From Pseudoscleropodium purum (lineage: Eukaryota > Streptophyta > Bryopsida > Hypnales > Brachytheciaceae): 64,000 nt of DNA. Location: assembly GCA_963969395.1 (NCBI GenBank), contig OZ017804.1:248001-312000 (forward strand), read 5' to 3'. The notes under the pieces are model-generated. The model worked only from the letters and a program-made list of their open reading frames with translations, did not search any database and was not told the origin of the DNA. Position 1 is the stretch's first letter; each line of letters starts with the position of its first letter. Made by a program: the position numbers and the translations under genes. Shown here one piece after another: positions 12,627 to 24,080 of the stretch.

Positions 12627-14183
12627 CGGTTCCTGCAATGGGAACTGGGAGTTTTTCATTTTGCAAATTTCTTGTGCCTTCCCTTCTCCTCATTGTGTGT
12701 CTCTCTTCAGCGCGACAGGATTGTATGATGTGGAGTTAGGATAGTATGAGCCGGTTTGCGAGTGATTTCTCCCCTTGGTGTTTCATTTCTGATCCTAGGT
12801 GCATGTGAATAGGTATCGAAGAGTTGGGAGTGAACTTAGTTCCTCAGCACGTCTAGAGTTTGAGATTCCGGGTGAGAAAGCCGTTGTTAGGCTAGGCGGG
12901 TAGGGAGGGATTCCTTAGCTGCGCTAGAACTCCCGGGTGGGAAATCCGGTCGAGTGTCCGATCTCCTGTGAGGTCTTGCCACCCGTGTGGGTAAACGGAA
13001 GAACTTTAGTTGATGTTGGAACGGACGGGTACACTTGTAACTACCTATCTTCGCACGGATCGGAAGTAGCATCAAGGTCGTTGTAGTATGAGAGGGTCGA
13101 GTGTAGGGTCTTTGTGTGACCTACAACCCGGATTGCTATCTAGATTGTTGTGAAGGACCAAACCGGATCCGGATTAGCTTAGGAGTTTAGGAAGTAGGAT
13201 AGTGGGTCTTCAGCCACTATAAGTCACGGAAGGAGTGGTGGGCCTACCACTCTCAAATGTAAGAGGCGACCCCTCTGATGGTAAAACAGAGGCAAAACCA
13301 AACCGGATAGGATTACGGATACATGATGACCATCTGGACCGGATTGGTCAAGACGGATTTTCAGGACCGGAAGTTGTAAGATCCTGGGATTTGGATATTT
13401 GTACAGACCGGATAGTTAGTAGGATCGGAAGAAGGAGTAATCCGGTCTATAGTTATCCGGTGTGGTGGTATTTCTGGTTCTAGATCTAGGACCGGAATGT
13501 AAGATTGGGATACTGACTGAGCTTAACTGCTTAATAGAGCTAGATACTTCACAGGATCTCGTGGGTTCGATCTTTAGAGTCACTTAGTTATACTCTAGAG
13601 CGATTTTTGTGAGTATAATGGGGAATTGACCTGCCCTGTGCTGCGACAGACGGAGGCTCTTCAACTCGTCCATAACCTCAAAGAACTCGTCATGGTTTTG
13701 GTATATACGGTAATCCGAGCTAACCTCTACATCGCTTGGTTGGAGAAAGAAGGGCACATGACTGAATCAAGGATGGTAAATATCTTGGTCAACTTTGAAA
13801 CTCAGATGGGGATTATTTTGAAGAACGTGCACAAGTTGTTGGAATACTTGGATCCAAAATGGGCTATCGACTTAGAAGGGTTTCTAGAAGTCCTTAGTAG
13901 CATATTTTGGGATACTCGGATTCAACAAACTCTAATCCAGCAAGCTTCTAATGGTCCAATTTAGCCATAATCGGAAGGATTGAAGTTTATCCTCACTCTA
14001 ATTGCGGGTCCATCAGGCAGTTAAGCACTGACTCTATAAAGACTAGCAGTACGAGAGCCAGAGAAAGGGGCAAGTGAAAAGCTCGTTCCGACAAAGCAAG
14101 GAGTTTCTGTCCAAAGTCTTCCACCACTTGGAAAAGTCACGGTCAAAAAGTTTATGATATCCAGGTTGGCTATTTGCGGTATC

Positions 14184-17100
14184 TGTGGGAGCACAAAAAC
14201 TCAAACCGGATAAGATAGTTTAGAATTAGGATTTGATAGACTTGCGAATTTCATTTTTTTATAACCCCTAGAGATTTCCATTATACTATAACTATGATAG
14301 ATATAGTCAGTTTTCGGATTACTAAAACCGTTAATAACGTTACGGAAACAAATTCGATATGGATCCAGAATCCAGAAAAATACCAGATTCTCCAAACCTA
14401 AATTCTAGACTTTCGGTCTAAGAAACTATGAGACCATTATGGGAATGGTCATCTACCCGTTTTCCACTAGGAACTATTGGCTACGCATTGAGTATTTAAA
14501 TCCACCGCCACTTCTCTTTCTCTCCCTTTCTACTTGCTAAACTTGATGAATATATAGTTTAAAGAAAGAGTGGTGAGATAGCAATCAAGATAGGAAAGGA
14601 ACAAAAGGATTAGTATCGAATTAGTTTTATCAGTTGTTGGTGATTCATGGTGGCGGCTGCCAACCCGGGTGCATGAAGTCTAGAGTTGTAGCTTAGATGG
14701 TTTGTCTGGTTATCCCTTCCGATCCGAGTCACCGAGCATAGTTAGAAGAGGACCTTATGTATATTGAGTGTATCAGATTATTAGATAGGTTATGGAACAT
14801 GAAGAACGAGGAGATGATTTAGGAACTCATTTACGGAGGTCTAAACCAATATGAGTTGATAGTGAGAGGTCAACCTGTAGCTTGGATAGAAGACATTTGG
14901 GCAGATGTCTATTTGTTTAAAAATAATGGACTCAGACTAGTCGAAAGAATAAACAAATACGTAGCCAAAAAGCTCCGAAGTTAGGTCCACTCAAAGGAGG
15001 GTTTTGCCATTAGTGATTGTAAAAACGAGAGGCATAGACTGGTACTGAATTTTCTAATTCTAATCTTATATCTAGAAAAGCTTACCATGGTTACGATCAC
15101 GGTGGCCAACACCATTTTTGGGACTTTCAAGGACCGAATCATCCATTGGAGGAGAGTGATTCAAGGAATAGTGAACAAATTGGCACAACATGTAGGCCGG
15201 GCGAAGCTTAGCCCTATCACCCCGTATCTGTTCCACTTCAATCACCACAAGGAAGTCTTGAGTGCCAAAGAGATGATTGAATACAACACCAGAGTTGAGA
15301 TTCTGAAGTATGGCCTTATAGAAGAGTTGAAAAAGGAGGAGAAGAAATCCAAAGAAGAAGAGCAACCAAAAGAGGAAGAAGAAGCAATGGACCAGAAACA
15401 AAGAAAGTCTATAGATCCAGTCGCATGGGGAAAGGCGCCAACACCAAAACGGGAGGATTTGATTCTAGATCCGGAACATCTCCAAGAGTTGGAGTTTTTC
15501 GAAGCCGGAATCTAGTGGATGCAACAGGCCAAATAAATGTATGGCGACCTAGAGGATCACGTGCTTCTTATTGCAAACGAATTCAAGGTAGAGTTGGACC
15601 AAATTTTGGAGGAGATCCAAAAACGTCCGAATCCGGAAAAGTTTCAACAGAAAGAAGAACAAATTTGGAAGTTGGAGGAGGAGGGAGATAGCTTCAAGTC
15701 CCAACTCGAGTAGACAGAGAAGGAGTTGAACGTAGTGAGACAAAAAGAGACAGAGGCTCTTCGACTCGTTCACGACTTCAAAGAGCTCGTCATGGTTTCG
15801 GAGCATACGGTGATCCAAGTTGACCTCTACATCGCTTGGTTGGCAAAGAAAGGGCACATGATTGGATCAAAGATGGTAAATATCTTGGTCAACTTCAAAG
15901 TCCCAGATGGGAATTGTTTTGAAAGACATGTGGAAGTTGCTGGGGTACTTGGATACAAAATGGGCTATTGACTTAGAAGGATTTCCAGAAGACCCGAGGA
16001 GCATATTCTGGGATACTCCGATTCGACAGACTCTGATCCGACAAGCTTCTAATGGTCCGATTCAACCCCAATTGGGGGGAATGAAGTCTATATTTACTCT
16101 AGTTGTAGGACCCTTAGGTAGCCAAGCACAGACTCCATCAGAACCAACGGTATCTATGCTAGAGAAAGGGGCAAGTGAGAAGTCTATTTTAGTAGAATAA
16201 AGGGTTTTCATTCTAGTTTTCCTACCACTTGGGAAAGTCACGGCCAGAAAATTTATGGTATCCGGATTGACGATTCGCGACAACTACAATGCATAGATTA
16301 GAATAATGACAAATTTGGCTCGGTTTCATCCGCAAGATTTCTCTCATATGCAATAGTCGACGCTGAAACTGAATCATATTGAGATTTAATTGAGTGAATC
16401 ACCGCAAGCTAAGGATTAGGATATTTAGGAGTCGAAGGAAGAGGTGTTGAAGTTTGGATTCGAGGAAGAGACAAAATTGGAAGACTCGCCTCCGAAGGTT
16501 TTACAGAAGCCCCAAACTCGGTCATCAATAAAGAGCACTAGTGAAGGCTTCGGTGAAGACTTCAGATAGTGAAAGCGGGAGCAGTTCAAAGAAGGCATGG
16601 CAAGGTAGATAGAGCATAGGTAATTAGATAGGATAATTATTCGGAATGGGATTTCCAAGTGTAGGTCCGGGTTGTAGATTTGTCGAGGCAGCTGAGTTGT
16701 AGATGTTCCGGATATCTCGGGTTGTTCATTGGTTGGTTGTCCTGATTTTCGGGATGCCTTTTTGGCTTTTTAGGCGTTGACTTTGGTTTTGATTTTGATT
16801 TTTAAGGGCGGGCAAGTTTGTTGCCCTCTCATTCCATCCTAGCAATTATTTTATTGTATTCCATTCCCTTTTTTAATTTGAGTCATTTGGTGAACATTCT
16901 GACTCCAACCGTGTATTCGAATTATGTTGATTTGATTGCTTGGAGTATTAAGATATGAGAAGGATGGGTGAGGAGGAATTCAGATTTTGTATAACTTGAT
17001 TAAATCAAAGGAGTACTATCATAATGATGTTAGATATGAGACAAAGGAATTACGCATGGTGCCTTTGAACCACTGGAATGGTAATCCAGTTTTTAGTAAA

Positions 17101-17712
17101 GAGTGGTGTGAATACAAATCTGGAATTGGAAACAATTCTATGCAGAGATAAGTGAACGTTAGAGAAAACTCCCACTCACTAGAAGGTCTGCTAACCTTGG
17201 GATCTGTTTTACACCAAGAAAGATTACCGCCCTTGTCAATTCTAAGTGCCTGAGATCTATTGTTGTAGTAAGGAGGAGTGAATGTAGTCTTGAGTGACCT
17301 GCATTTTGGATCGGTCATCTTGGATGTTGTGAGGATCTGGATCTACCTTGTACACTACAACATCTTGAGTACTTGGGTGTTTGTTGTTTGTTTGTTTTTG
17401 TTTGTGTAGTGAATAGCTTAAAGTGGTGACATCCCTACCCCTTGAAAGATCAATAGCGGACTTTCTAATGGTAAAATAGAGGAAATGAAAACCAGTTTGT
17501 TAAAAGACGAAACCGAAAAACCAAGTGATACTAGATCTGGATAGTAGTATTTTTAGAAAAGAGAGTGAAAGAGAATAGTTGGAAGAAGAGAAAATGATCA
17601 TCCAGATATTGGAGTTTGGAAAGGCATTTAGAATTCCTTGGGACGATAATTCATGTCATCTTACCACATTTCCATGTGTAAAGATACTTATGCCTAGACT
17701 ACGCGTATAAAA
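14184..17712 (+). mobile_element. Unit E: most complete copy of the old TGTTG family
   Basis: It begins TGTGGGAGCACAAAAACTC and ends in a diverged version of the family terminus, about 3.53 kb. The flanks GTATC (14179-14183) and GGATC (17713-17717) match at 4 of 5 bases, consistent with an old 5-bp target duplication. Internal order: TATA-like 'tatttaaa' near 14492, gag-like gene 14645-16612, then ~1.1 kb of noncoding sequence. As in unit A there are no long direct repeats at the ends and no pol. The same architecture therefore occurs in two diverged families. Confidence 0.7.
14645..16612 (+). pseudogene. Decayed gag-like gene of unit E
   Basis: This is the longest readable copy of the old-family protein, about 650 codons originally. 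It has an N-terminal globular region, 'TVANTIFGTF' and 'TPYLFHFNHHKEVLS' (15087-15515), an acidic linker, a coiled coil with 'ELDQILEEIQKRP', 'GYLDTKWAIDLEGFPEDPRS' (15907-16200) and a basic tail ending near 'KKAWQGR'. At least six in-frame stops are present: five or more TAG and one TAA. A one-base shift near the start separates the first ATG from the rest. Corresponding codons in sister copies are CAG, CAA or TGG. Confidence 0.65.
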
Positions 17713-17725
17713 GGATCAAGACTTT

Positions 17726-17858
17726 AACATCCACAAGAGGGGTTAGTAGTCCAACATCTAAAGGTAGGGATAAAAAATCCAACATTTACAAGAGGGGCCA
17801 AGAGTCCAACATCTATTGAGAGGGGTCGGAGTCTAGCATCTATTGAAAGGGGTCAAAG
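17726..17858. repeat. 27-bp tandem repeat, about five units
   Basis: Five consecutive units begin AACATC (or AGCATC) and have the form 'aacatctattgagaggggtc...'. Their lengths are 27, 28, 27, 27 and 24 bp. The array fills the gap between the end of unit E and the first base of unit F. Confidence 0.85.
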
Positions 17859-17967
17859 TGTGGGAGCATGGAAACTCAAACCGGATGAAATCAGTCTAGA
17901 ATAATGTTAGATAGACTTGTAATTTTTATTTTTTTTGGTAACTTGTAGAGATTTTCACTACCCTAAG

Positions 17968-18210
17968 CAGGGTTGACAAATCAGTACGTCTGCCCCAAAA
18001 TAGCGTCCGTAACCCGAATGTTCGGATGTCCGTCCTTACGGATGCTTGCGGACGGGGTGGACAGGGTGGGGCGAGGCGGACAAGTGGATGGGGCGGTCCT
18101 AGCGGAAGCTGCGTCCGCCGGGACCGCGAATGTCAGCGGACACTGCGGACACTGCGGACATAGCGTCCGTGTCCGGACGTTTCGGACGTCTGACCGTCCT
18201 GTCAACCCTG
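17968..18210. mobile_element. hAT-type MITE, 243 bp, intact ends and target duplication
   Basis: The termini are CAGGGTTGACAA and the inverted GTCAACCCTG. The 8-bp duplication ACCCTAAG lies at 17960-17967 and 18211-18218. An 8-bp duplication plus a CAGGG terminus is the hAT superfamily signature. Related copies at about 8920 and 14285 carry the uninterrupted sequence ('cactacaactatgatag'), giving two paralogous empty sites. The interior is GC-rich with repeated GGACG/CGTCC words and no ORF of note, so it is non-autonomous. Confidence 0.93.
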
Positions 18211-18584
18211 ACCCTAAGACTATGGTAGAAATAGTCAATTTTTGGATTGCTAAAATTATTATTAGCGTTATGGAGACAAATCCAATACAAATTCAAGATC
18301 TCGGAAAGTATTGGATTCCTGAAACCTATGTTCTAGGCTTCTGGTTTAGAGAACTAGGGTATTGTTAAGGGAACAATCTTCTACTTGTTCTCCACCAAGA
18401 ATTGTCAATGATGCATCAGGTACTTAAATCCACCACCACTTTTCTTTTTCTCCCTTTTTGCTTGCTGAACCTTGTGAATATATAGTTGAAAGAAAGAGTG
18501 GTGAGTTAGCGACCGCGATAGAGAGAGGATAGAAAAATTAGTACCGTGCACAACAAATTAGAGTATCGATTGTTAGTGATTCAT

Positions 18585-20555
18585 AGCGGTGGTTCGTGAT
18601 CCAGTTGTGCGAAAGTTTAGGGTTGCAGCTCAGATGGTTTGTCTGGTTATTCCTTCCAATCCAGTCCACTGAGTGCAGTTAGAGAAGGACCTCATGTGTA
18701 TTGGGTTTGTTGGATTGTTAAATAGGTTGTAGAGCATGAAGAACAAGGAGATGATTCAAGAACTCATTTACGAAGTTTCGAATAAGTATGAGTTGACGAT
18801 GAGAGGTCGACCTATAGCTTGGACGGAAGACATCTAGGCAAATGTCTATTTGTTTAAAAAGAACGGACTCAGACTAGTTGGAAGAGTGAATAAGTATGTA
18901 GTTGGAAAGTTCTAAAATCAGGCCCATTCAAGGAGGGTTTTGCCATTAGTGACCACAAAAACGAGAGGGATAGACAGGTACTAGACTTCCTCATTTCAAT
19001 CTTGTATTCGGAAAAGCCTACCTAGGTTACAGTTATAGAGCTATCACCATTTTAAGGGCTTTAGAGGACTAGATTGTCCATTGAGGGAGAGTGATTTAGA
19101 GAGTGGTGGGCAAACTAGTAAATTATATGGGTTGGGTAAAACACAGCCCTATTTTCCCGTATCTGTTCCACCTCTATTACCACAAGGAGGTCTTCAGTGC
19201 CGAGGAGACGATTCACTACAATATAGGAGTCAAAATCCTGAAGTACGACCTTACGGATGAATTGGAGAAAGAGGAAAAGGAATCCGAAGAAGAAAGGCAA
19301 CCAGAAGAAGAAGAAGAAACGGTAGACCAGAAATATAAAAGGTCTACAAATCCGACTGCACAGGAGAAGGTGCCAACATCGGATAGAGGAGAGCCGATTC
19401 TGGATCAAGAACATCCTGAAGATTTCGATTTCTTTGAAGTTGGAATCCAGTGGATGTAGTAGGCCAAACAAATGTGTGGTGACCTGGAGGATCATGTGCT
19501 CCTTATCGTGGACGAACTCAAAGTGAAGTCAAACCAAATTTTCGAAGAGATCTAGAAACGTCTAAATCCGAAAGAGTTTTGATAGAAGGAAGAATAGATC
19601 CGGAAGTTGGAAGAGGAAAGGAATAGCCTCAAGTTCCAACTAGAGTAGACGGAAGGGGAGTTGAACGCAGTTAGACAAAAGGAGACAGAGGCTCTTTGAG
19701 TCGTCCACAACCTCAAAGAACTCATCATGGTTCCAAAACATATGGTAATCCGAGCTGACCTCTACACCACCTGGTTGGAGAAGGAAGGACACATGACTAG
19801 ATCAAGGATGGTAAAGATCTTGGTCGACTTCGAAGCTCAGATGGAGATTGTTTTGAAGGACATGTGAAAGTTGTTGGGATACTTTGATCCGGAATGGGCC
19901 ATCGATTTAGAAAGGTTTCCGGAAGTCTCCAAGAGCATATTTCGGGATACTCTAGTTCAACAGCCTCGATCAGGTAGGCTTCTAATAGTCTAATTCAACC
20001 ATATTCGGAAGGACTGAAGTCTATCTTCACTCCAACTACACGTCTATCAAGTAGTTAAGCATGGATTCCATCAGGACCAGCGGTACTTGAGCCAAAGAAA
20101 GAGGCAAGTGAGAAGCTCGTTTCCATAGAGCAAAGAGTTTCCGTCCCAATTCTTCCATCATCTAGGAAAATCACAGCCAAAAAGTTCATGGTACCCAAAT
20201 TGGCTATTCATAGCAACCTGAATACATGGATTGGAGCAATAATGAATCCCGCCCAATTTCGTTTGCAAGATTTCTCGCATATGCAACGATTGACACTGAA
20301 GTAGGATTGTGCTGAGATTGAGCTAAGTGAATCACCCTTGGCCAAAGATCCGAAGATTTAGGAGATAGAGGAGTCGGAAGAGGAGGTGTTAAAGTTTGGA
20401 TCCGAGGAAGAAACGAAATCTGAAGACTCACCTTCAAAATTTCCACATAAGCCTTAGACTCGGTTATCAACAAAGAATACACCGGTGAAGGCTTCAGTGA
20501 AGGCTCCGAGCAGTCAAAGTAAGAGCAATACTAAGAAGGCATGATGGGATAGATA
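18585..20555 (+). pseudogene. Decayed gag-like gene of unit F
   Basis: This is the same protein as in unit E. Its ATG is lost (ATA at the expected site). A readable stretch at 19103-19459 contains 'FPYLFHLYYHKEVFSAEETI' and an acidic linker. A basic C-terminal part is followed by 'KKA', TGA and 'WDR'. Several TAG stops stand at positions that are Gln or Trp in other copies. Confidence 0.55.
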
Positions 20556-20620
20556 AATAATAGGTAGTAAGTTAGGATTTCTATTTTTAGATTCCGGAAT
20601 GGAATTTCCAAATGTGGGCT

Positions 20621-22531
20621 TAGTGAGTCTCCATCTCTAATTGAATTCCATGTATAGCCTTTTGTCCAAATACTAGGAAGAAGGGGGTTCTTCTTAGCGG
20701 TGTTATAGGCATGAATAGCAGATGGAAGCTTCAGATTCCAATTCATCTTGTGTTCAGAGATCATCTAGTTCAAAGATTTCTCGATAATACTGTTGGCTTG
20801 TTCCATCAACCCGTTTGCCCTTGGGTTGTACGGTGTGGTCTTCTTGTGCTTGATCAAGTATCGGGGGGTGATGTCTTGGACCACGTCGTTTAGAAAGTGT
20901 AATCTTCTGTCATTGACTAGTTCTAGTAGATGTCTAAACCTCATCATTAGTTTTGTAAACAGAAAAGAAGCAACTACCTAGGCAGTGTTGTTCCAGGTAG
21001 CTTGGGCTTCTATCTAGTTCGTGGCATAATCTGTCACAAGGATTATGTATCTTTTCCATCCAGCATTGACCTAAGCAATGGGATTGATAAAATCTATTGC
21101 CCATTTCTCAAATGGTGCAAGTCAAATGATAGGTGTTAGTGGCTAATGGTTTTGGAAGGAAGTGACTCCCATCCATTGACATTGGTCACAACCTCCTAAA
21201 AACACCTTGACGTCCCAAATCAGATACAACCACCAATATTCGGTTGTATGGATGTGGTTTATAGTGGTGATGGCTACAAAGTGTTTTCCGAACAGTTCAA
21301 AATGTACTGCTCTCATAACCTTCCTTCGCTCTTTGGTTTCCAAACACCGCCTAAGTTGCTCATCTACGCCCATTTTGAACAAGGTTCCCTTGATCAATGA
21401 ATAAGGAGCTACCTTCTATTGGAATATACTCTTCTTTTCCCGATTCAGTCCTTCTGGATATCTCTGCTCCGTAAAGTAGTTGATGATATTTTGAAATTTT
21501 GAACCGATCTCTTCGTTCAGGTGGAATATCAAGACCTTCTTGTTGTCCGAAAACTCATCCAAAAATTCGGTCAAGATGTTCTCCACTACATCCCATCCTT
21601 TGTACTTGGACAAGAAGTCTGCATTTGCATTGGACTTTCCAGATTTGACTATTACCTCATAGTTGAACTCCTAAAGTAGTAGCATCCACTTGCAGGGTTG
21701 ACAAATCAGTACGTCCGCCCCAAAATAGCGTCTGTAACCCGGACGTCCGTCCTCATGGACGCCAACGGATGCAGCGTTCTTCCCGCCGTCAGAAGGTGGA
21801 CAGGCGAGGTGGGGCGAACGGGGCGGACAGTGCAAGGCGGGGCGGATGGGGCGGGACGGGTGAGTGGGGCGGACGGGGGGACAGGCGGATGGGGTGGTCC
21901 TAGCGGACCAGGGTTGGCAAATCAGTACGTCCGCCCCAAAATAGCGTCCATAACCTAGACGTCTGTCCTCACGGACGCCATCGGACGCAACGTCTTTTCC
22001 GCCGTCAAAAGGCGGACGGGCAGGGCAGGGCGGGGCGGTCCCGGCGGACATTGCGTCTATTGGGACCGCGAATGTCAGCGGACGCTATAGACACAGCGTC
22101 CGCGTCCGGACGTCCGGAACGTCCAACCGTCTTGTCAACCTTGCGGCAAACACTATGTCTACCAAGACCACGAATGTCAGCGGACACTGCAGACACAGCG
22201 TCCGCGTCCAGACGTTCCGGACGTTCGACCGTCCTGTCAATTCTAGGAGGGACGTTGCGTCCGTTGGTGTCCGAACATCCGGGTTACGGATGCTATTTTG
22301 GGGCGGACGCACTGATTTGTCAACCCTGCTCAAGGCGCTACTCATGACGGAAGTCAAGCACCAATCCGCCTCCCTCCTCGTCTTTCACCCAACACTGCGA
22401 TTTTTCTCTTCTTCTTCTTCCAAATTCTAACGTTGTTTGGCAAAAGAAAACTGGAAATGTGCCAATCCGAAAAGTCCTGGAGAAGCGGTGTAGTGTCAAG
22501 AGAAACTGGATGCAATGAAAGCATCAGAAGA
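20621..22531 (-). pseudogene. Ty3/gypsy pol remnant (RNase H to integrase)
   Basis: On the minus strand the order is as follows. The end of the RNase H/connection region lies at about 21416-21700, with 'WMLLL' across the MITE junction and 'NADFLSKYKGW'. A zinc-binding H2C2-type segment lies at 21143-21397, with 'FGKHFVAITTINHI', 'YWWLYLIWDVKVF' and 'CDQCQWMG'. The integrase core lies at 20590-21140, with 'HKKTTPYNPRANGLMEQ' and 'PSAIHAYNTAKKNP'. These are hallmark motifs of Ty3/gypsy polyproteins. The frame is broken by stops and frameshifts and by the MITE cluster at 21693-22328. The flank at 22329-22531 continues the same element but is not readable as a named domain. It is the only pol seen in the window and could be part of the autonomous partner of the gag-only units, but orientation and junctions do not prove this. 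Confidence 0.8.
21693..22328. mobile_element. Cluster of nested or tandem hAT-type MITE copies
   Basis: One copy begins CAGGGTTGACAA at 21693 and lacks a right terminus. A second begins CAGGGTTGGCAA at 21908 and ends TTGTCAACCTTG at 22143. A right-half fragment follows to about 22240. An inverted left half then ends TTGTCAACCCTG at 22328. All are the family at 17968-18210. No matching 8-bp duplication flanks the cluster (TCCACTTG left, CTCAAGGC right), so it arose by several insertions with deletion or rearrangement. Confidence 0.8.
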
Positions 22532-24080
22532 TATTGTACGCACAATCTAGGCATAAGTATCTTTACACACAAAAATGTGGTAAGATGACACGGATTATCG
22601 TCCCAGGGATTTCTAGACGTTCTCCCAAACTTCAATATCTGGATGATCTCTCTTTCTTCTTTCGAGTACCCTCTTCCTCTCTTTTCCAAATCCAACTCCT
22701 ATCCGGATTTTAATCTAGATCCGATATCACCCGGTTTCTGGTTACATCTTTCAATACATTGGTTTTCAATTCCTCTGTTTTATCATTAGAGGGTCTGTTG
22801 TTGATCTTTCGAGGGGTAGGAACTTCACCACTCTAGTCTCTCTCTACTTACTAAACTGACAAAAACAAACAAACACCCAAATAATCAAGGTGTTGAAGCA
22901 CAGAAAAAAGATTCGGATCCTCACAACATTTCGGATGGCTGATCTAGAATGTAGGTCACTTACAACTACATTCATTCTTCCTTATTACAACGACAGATTT
23001 CAGGCATTTGGAATTGACAAGGGAGTAGTCTTTTTAGATGTAAGGCGAATTCCAAGGTTGATAGACCTTTTGGTGAGTGGGAGTTTTCCATTGGCAGTCA
23101 CTAATTCCTACACAAAATCATTTCCAATTCCCAGATTTGTACTTGTACCACTCTTTAGTACAACTAGATTACTGTTCTGGTAGTTCAAAGGCACCACGTG
23201 CACCTCCTCAATCACAAATCTAACACCATTACAATAGTACTCCTTCAATCCTATCAAATTACCCAAAAATTTGGATTCCTCTTCACCTGTCCTTCTCACA
23301 TCTCAACATTCCAAGCAACAAACCAATACAATCCGGACACAAAGTTGGAGCCAGAATGTCCACTAAGTGGCTTAGATTATAGAAGGGAATGAAATACAAT
23401 GGAATAATTGCTAGGATGGAATGAGAAGGCAACAAACTTGCCTTCCCTTAAAAACCAAAACCAAAACCAAAATCAACACCTAAAAAACCAAAAAGGCACC
23501 TCGGAAATCAGGATAATCATACAATAAACACCTCGGGATATCCGGAAAGTTCACAGTTCAATTGTCTCTAAAAATCTGGAACCTAAGCCCATGCTTTAGG
23601 AAACCCATTCTAGAATGAAAATCTTAACTAACTACCTACTATCTATCTATCCTGCCTTGCTTTCTTTGTGTTGTTCCCGCTTTGACTACTTGGAGTCTTC
23701 ACCAAAGCCTTTATCGGTGTATTTTTTGCTAACGACCGAGTTTGAGGTTTCCGTGGAATTTTCGGAGGTGATTCTTCAAATTTTGTTTCTTCCTTAGGTC
23801 TGGACTTCAATACATCCTCTTTCGACTTCTCGATCTCCTGAATCTCTGGATCTTTGGCTTGCAGCGAATCACTCAATTCAACCTCCGTGCAATTCTACTT
23901 GGGTGTCGTTTGCTGCATGTGTGAGGAGTCTTCCAGATGAGATTGGGTCGGATTTGTCATCGTCGAGGTCGCTGCAAACAGTGAAACTAGGTGCCACGAA
24001 CTTTTTGACCATGATTCTCTTAGGTGGTGGAAGAATTGGGACGAAAATTCCTTGCCTTGTCGGAATGTGGATGAGAACAA
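22532..24080 (-). mobile_element. Old TGTTG-family fragment (3' part)
   Basis: This minus-strand copy has the family right terminus at 22532. It holds the ~1.1-kb 3' noncoding block and the C-terminal part of the gag-like gene, including a basic tail at 23643-23876 (SPPKIPRKPQTRSLAKNTP). It is truncated near 24080, where unrelated AT-rich sequence begins. Confidence 0.65.

Larger units (their letters stand above)
10375..13648 (+). mobile_element. Unit A: 3.27-kb LTR-like unit with internal gag-like ORF
   Basis: The unit starts TGTCGCAGC and ends GCTGCGACA, a 9-bp terminal inverted repeat with TG...CA ends. It is flanked by a perfect 5-bp duplication GACGG (10370-10374 and 13649-13653). The left and right ends show no long direct repeat, so it is not a small element with two LTRs. 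Its boundaries look like those of a single LTR (solo LTR), but 3.3 kb long and carrying an ORF. No reverse transcriptase, RNase H or integrase motif is present. Two TATA boxes are seen. A GGATCC-repeat microtract lies at about 12499-12518. It is much more GC-rich than the host sequence and inserted inside unit D. Confidence 0.8.
9271..13964 (+). pseudogene. Decayed gag-like gene split by unit A
   Basis: The first ATG (9271) opens 'MAATNLVAQKSRVVV', followed by TAG and a long, stop-ridden frame homologous to the gag-like proteins nearby. Preserved pieces are 9778-9996 ('VGKLVEHVDR', 'LYLFHFYHYKEVLS', Glu-rich tail) and, beyond the inserted unit, 13654-13964 ('EYLDPKWAIDLEGFLEVL'). Sister copies show that most of the stops were Gln (CAG) or Trp (TGG) codons. 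It is non-functional, interrupted by both stops and a 3.3-kb insertion. Confidence 0.65.
8805..14183 (+). mobile_element. Old LTR-type unit D, interrupted by unit A
   Basis: It begins TGTTGGAGTACGAAAACTC, the 5' terminus shared with copies at 14184 and 17859. It has a TATA-like 'tatttaaa' at 9115-9122 and then a gag-like gene. Unit A is inserted at 10375-13648, flanked by GACGG on both sides. Removing A and one GACGG restores continuity with the sister copy at 15726-15760. The 3' part is missing because the next family member starts at 14184, so D proper is about 2.1 kb. Confidence 0.75.
17859..20620 (+). mobile_element. Unit F: old TGTTG-family copy, 3' end lost
   Basis: It begins TGTGGGAGCATGGAAACTC directly after the 27-bp array. 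It follows unit E through the leader and gag-like gene, then ends at about 20620, where minus-strand Ty3/gypsy pol sequence begins. A hAT-type MITE interrupts its leader at 17968-18210. Confidence 0.65.

Noticed and set aside
10375..13648. Small LTR retrotransposon with two terminal direct repeats
   Set aside because: The first and last ~400 bp of the unit do not match each other in direct orientation; only the 9-bp inverted ends do.
17968..22328. CRISPR-like or satellite array from repeated GGACG/CGTCC words
   Set aside because: The words are internal to hAT-type MITE copies with defined termini; there is no regular spacer structure.
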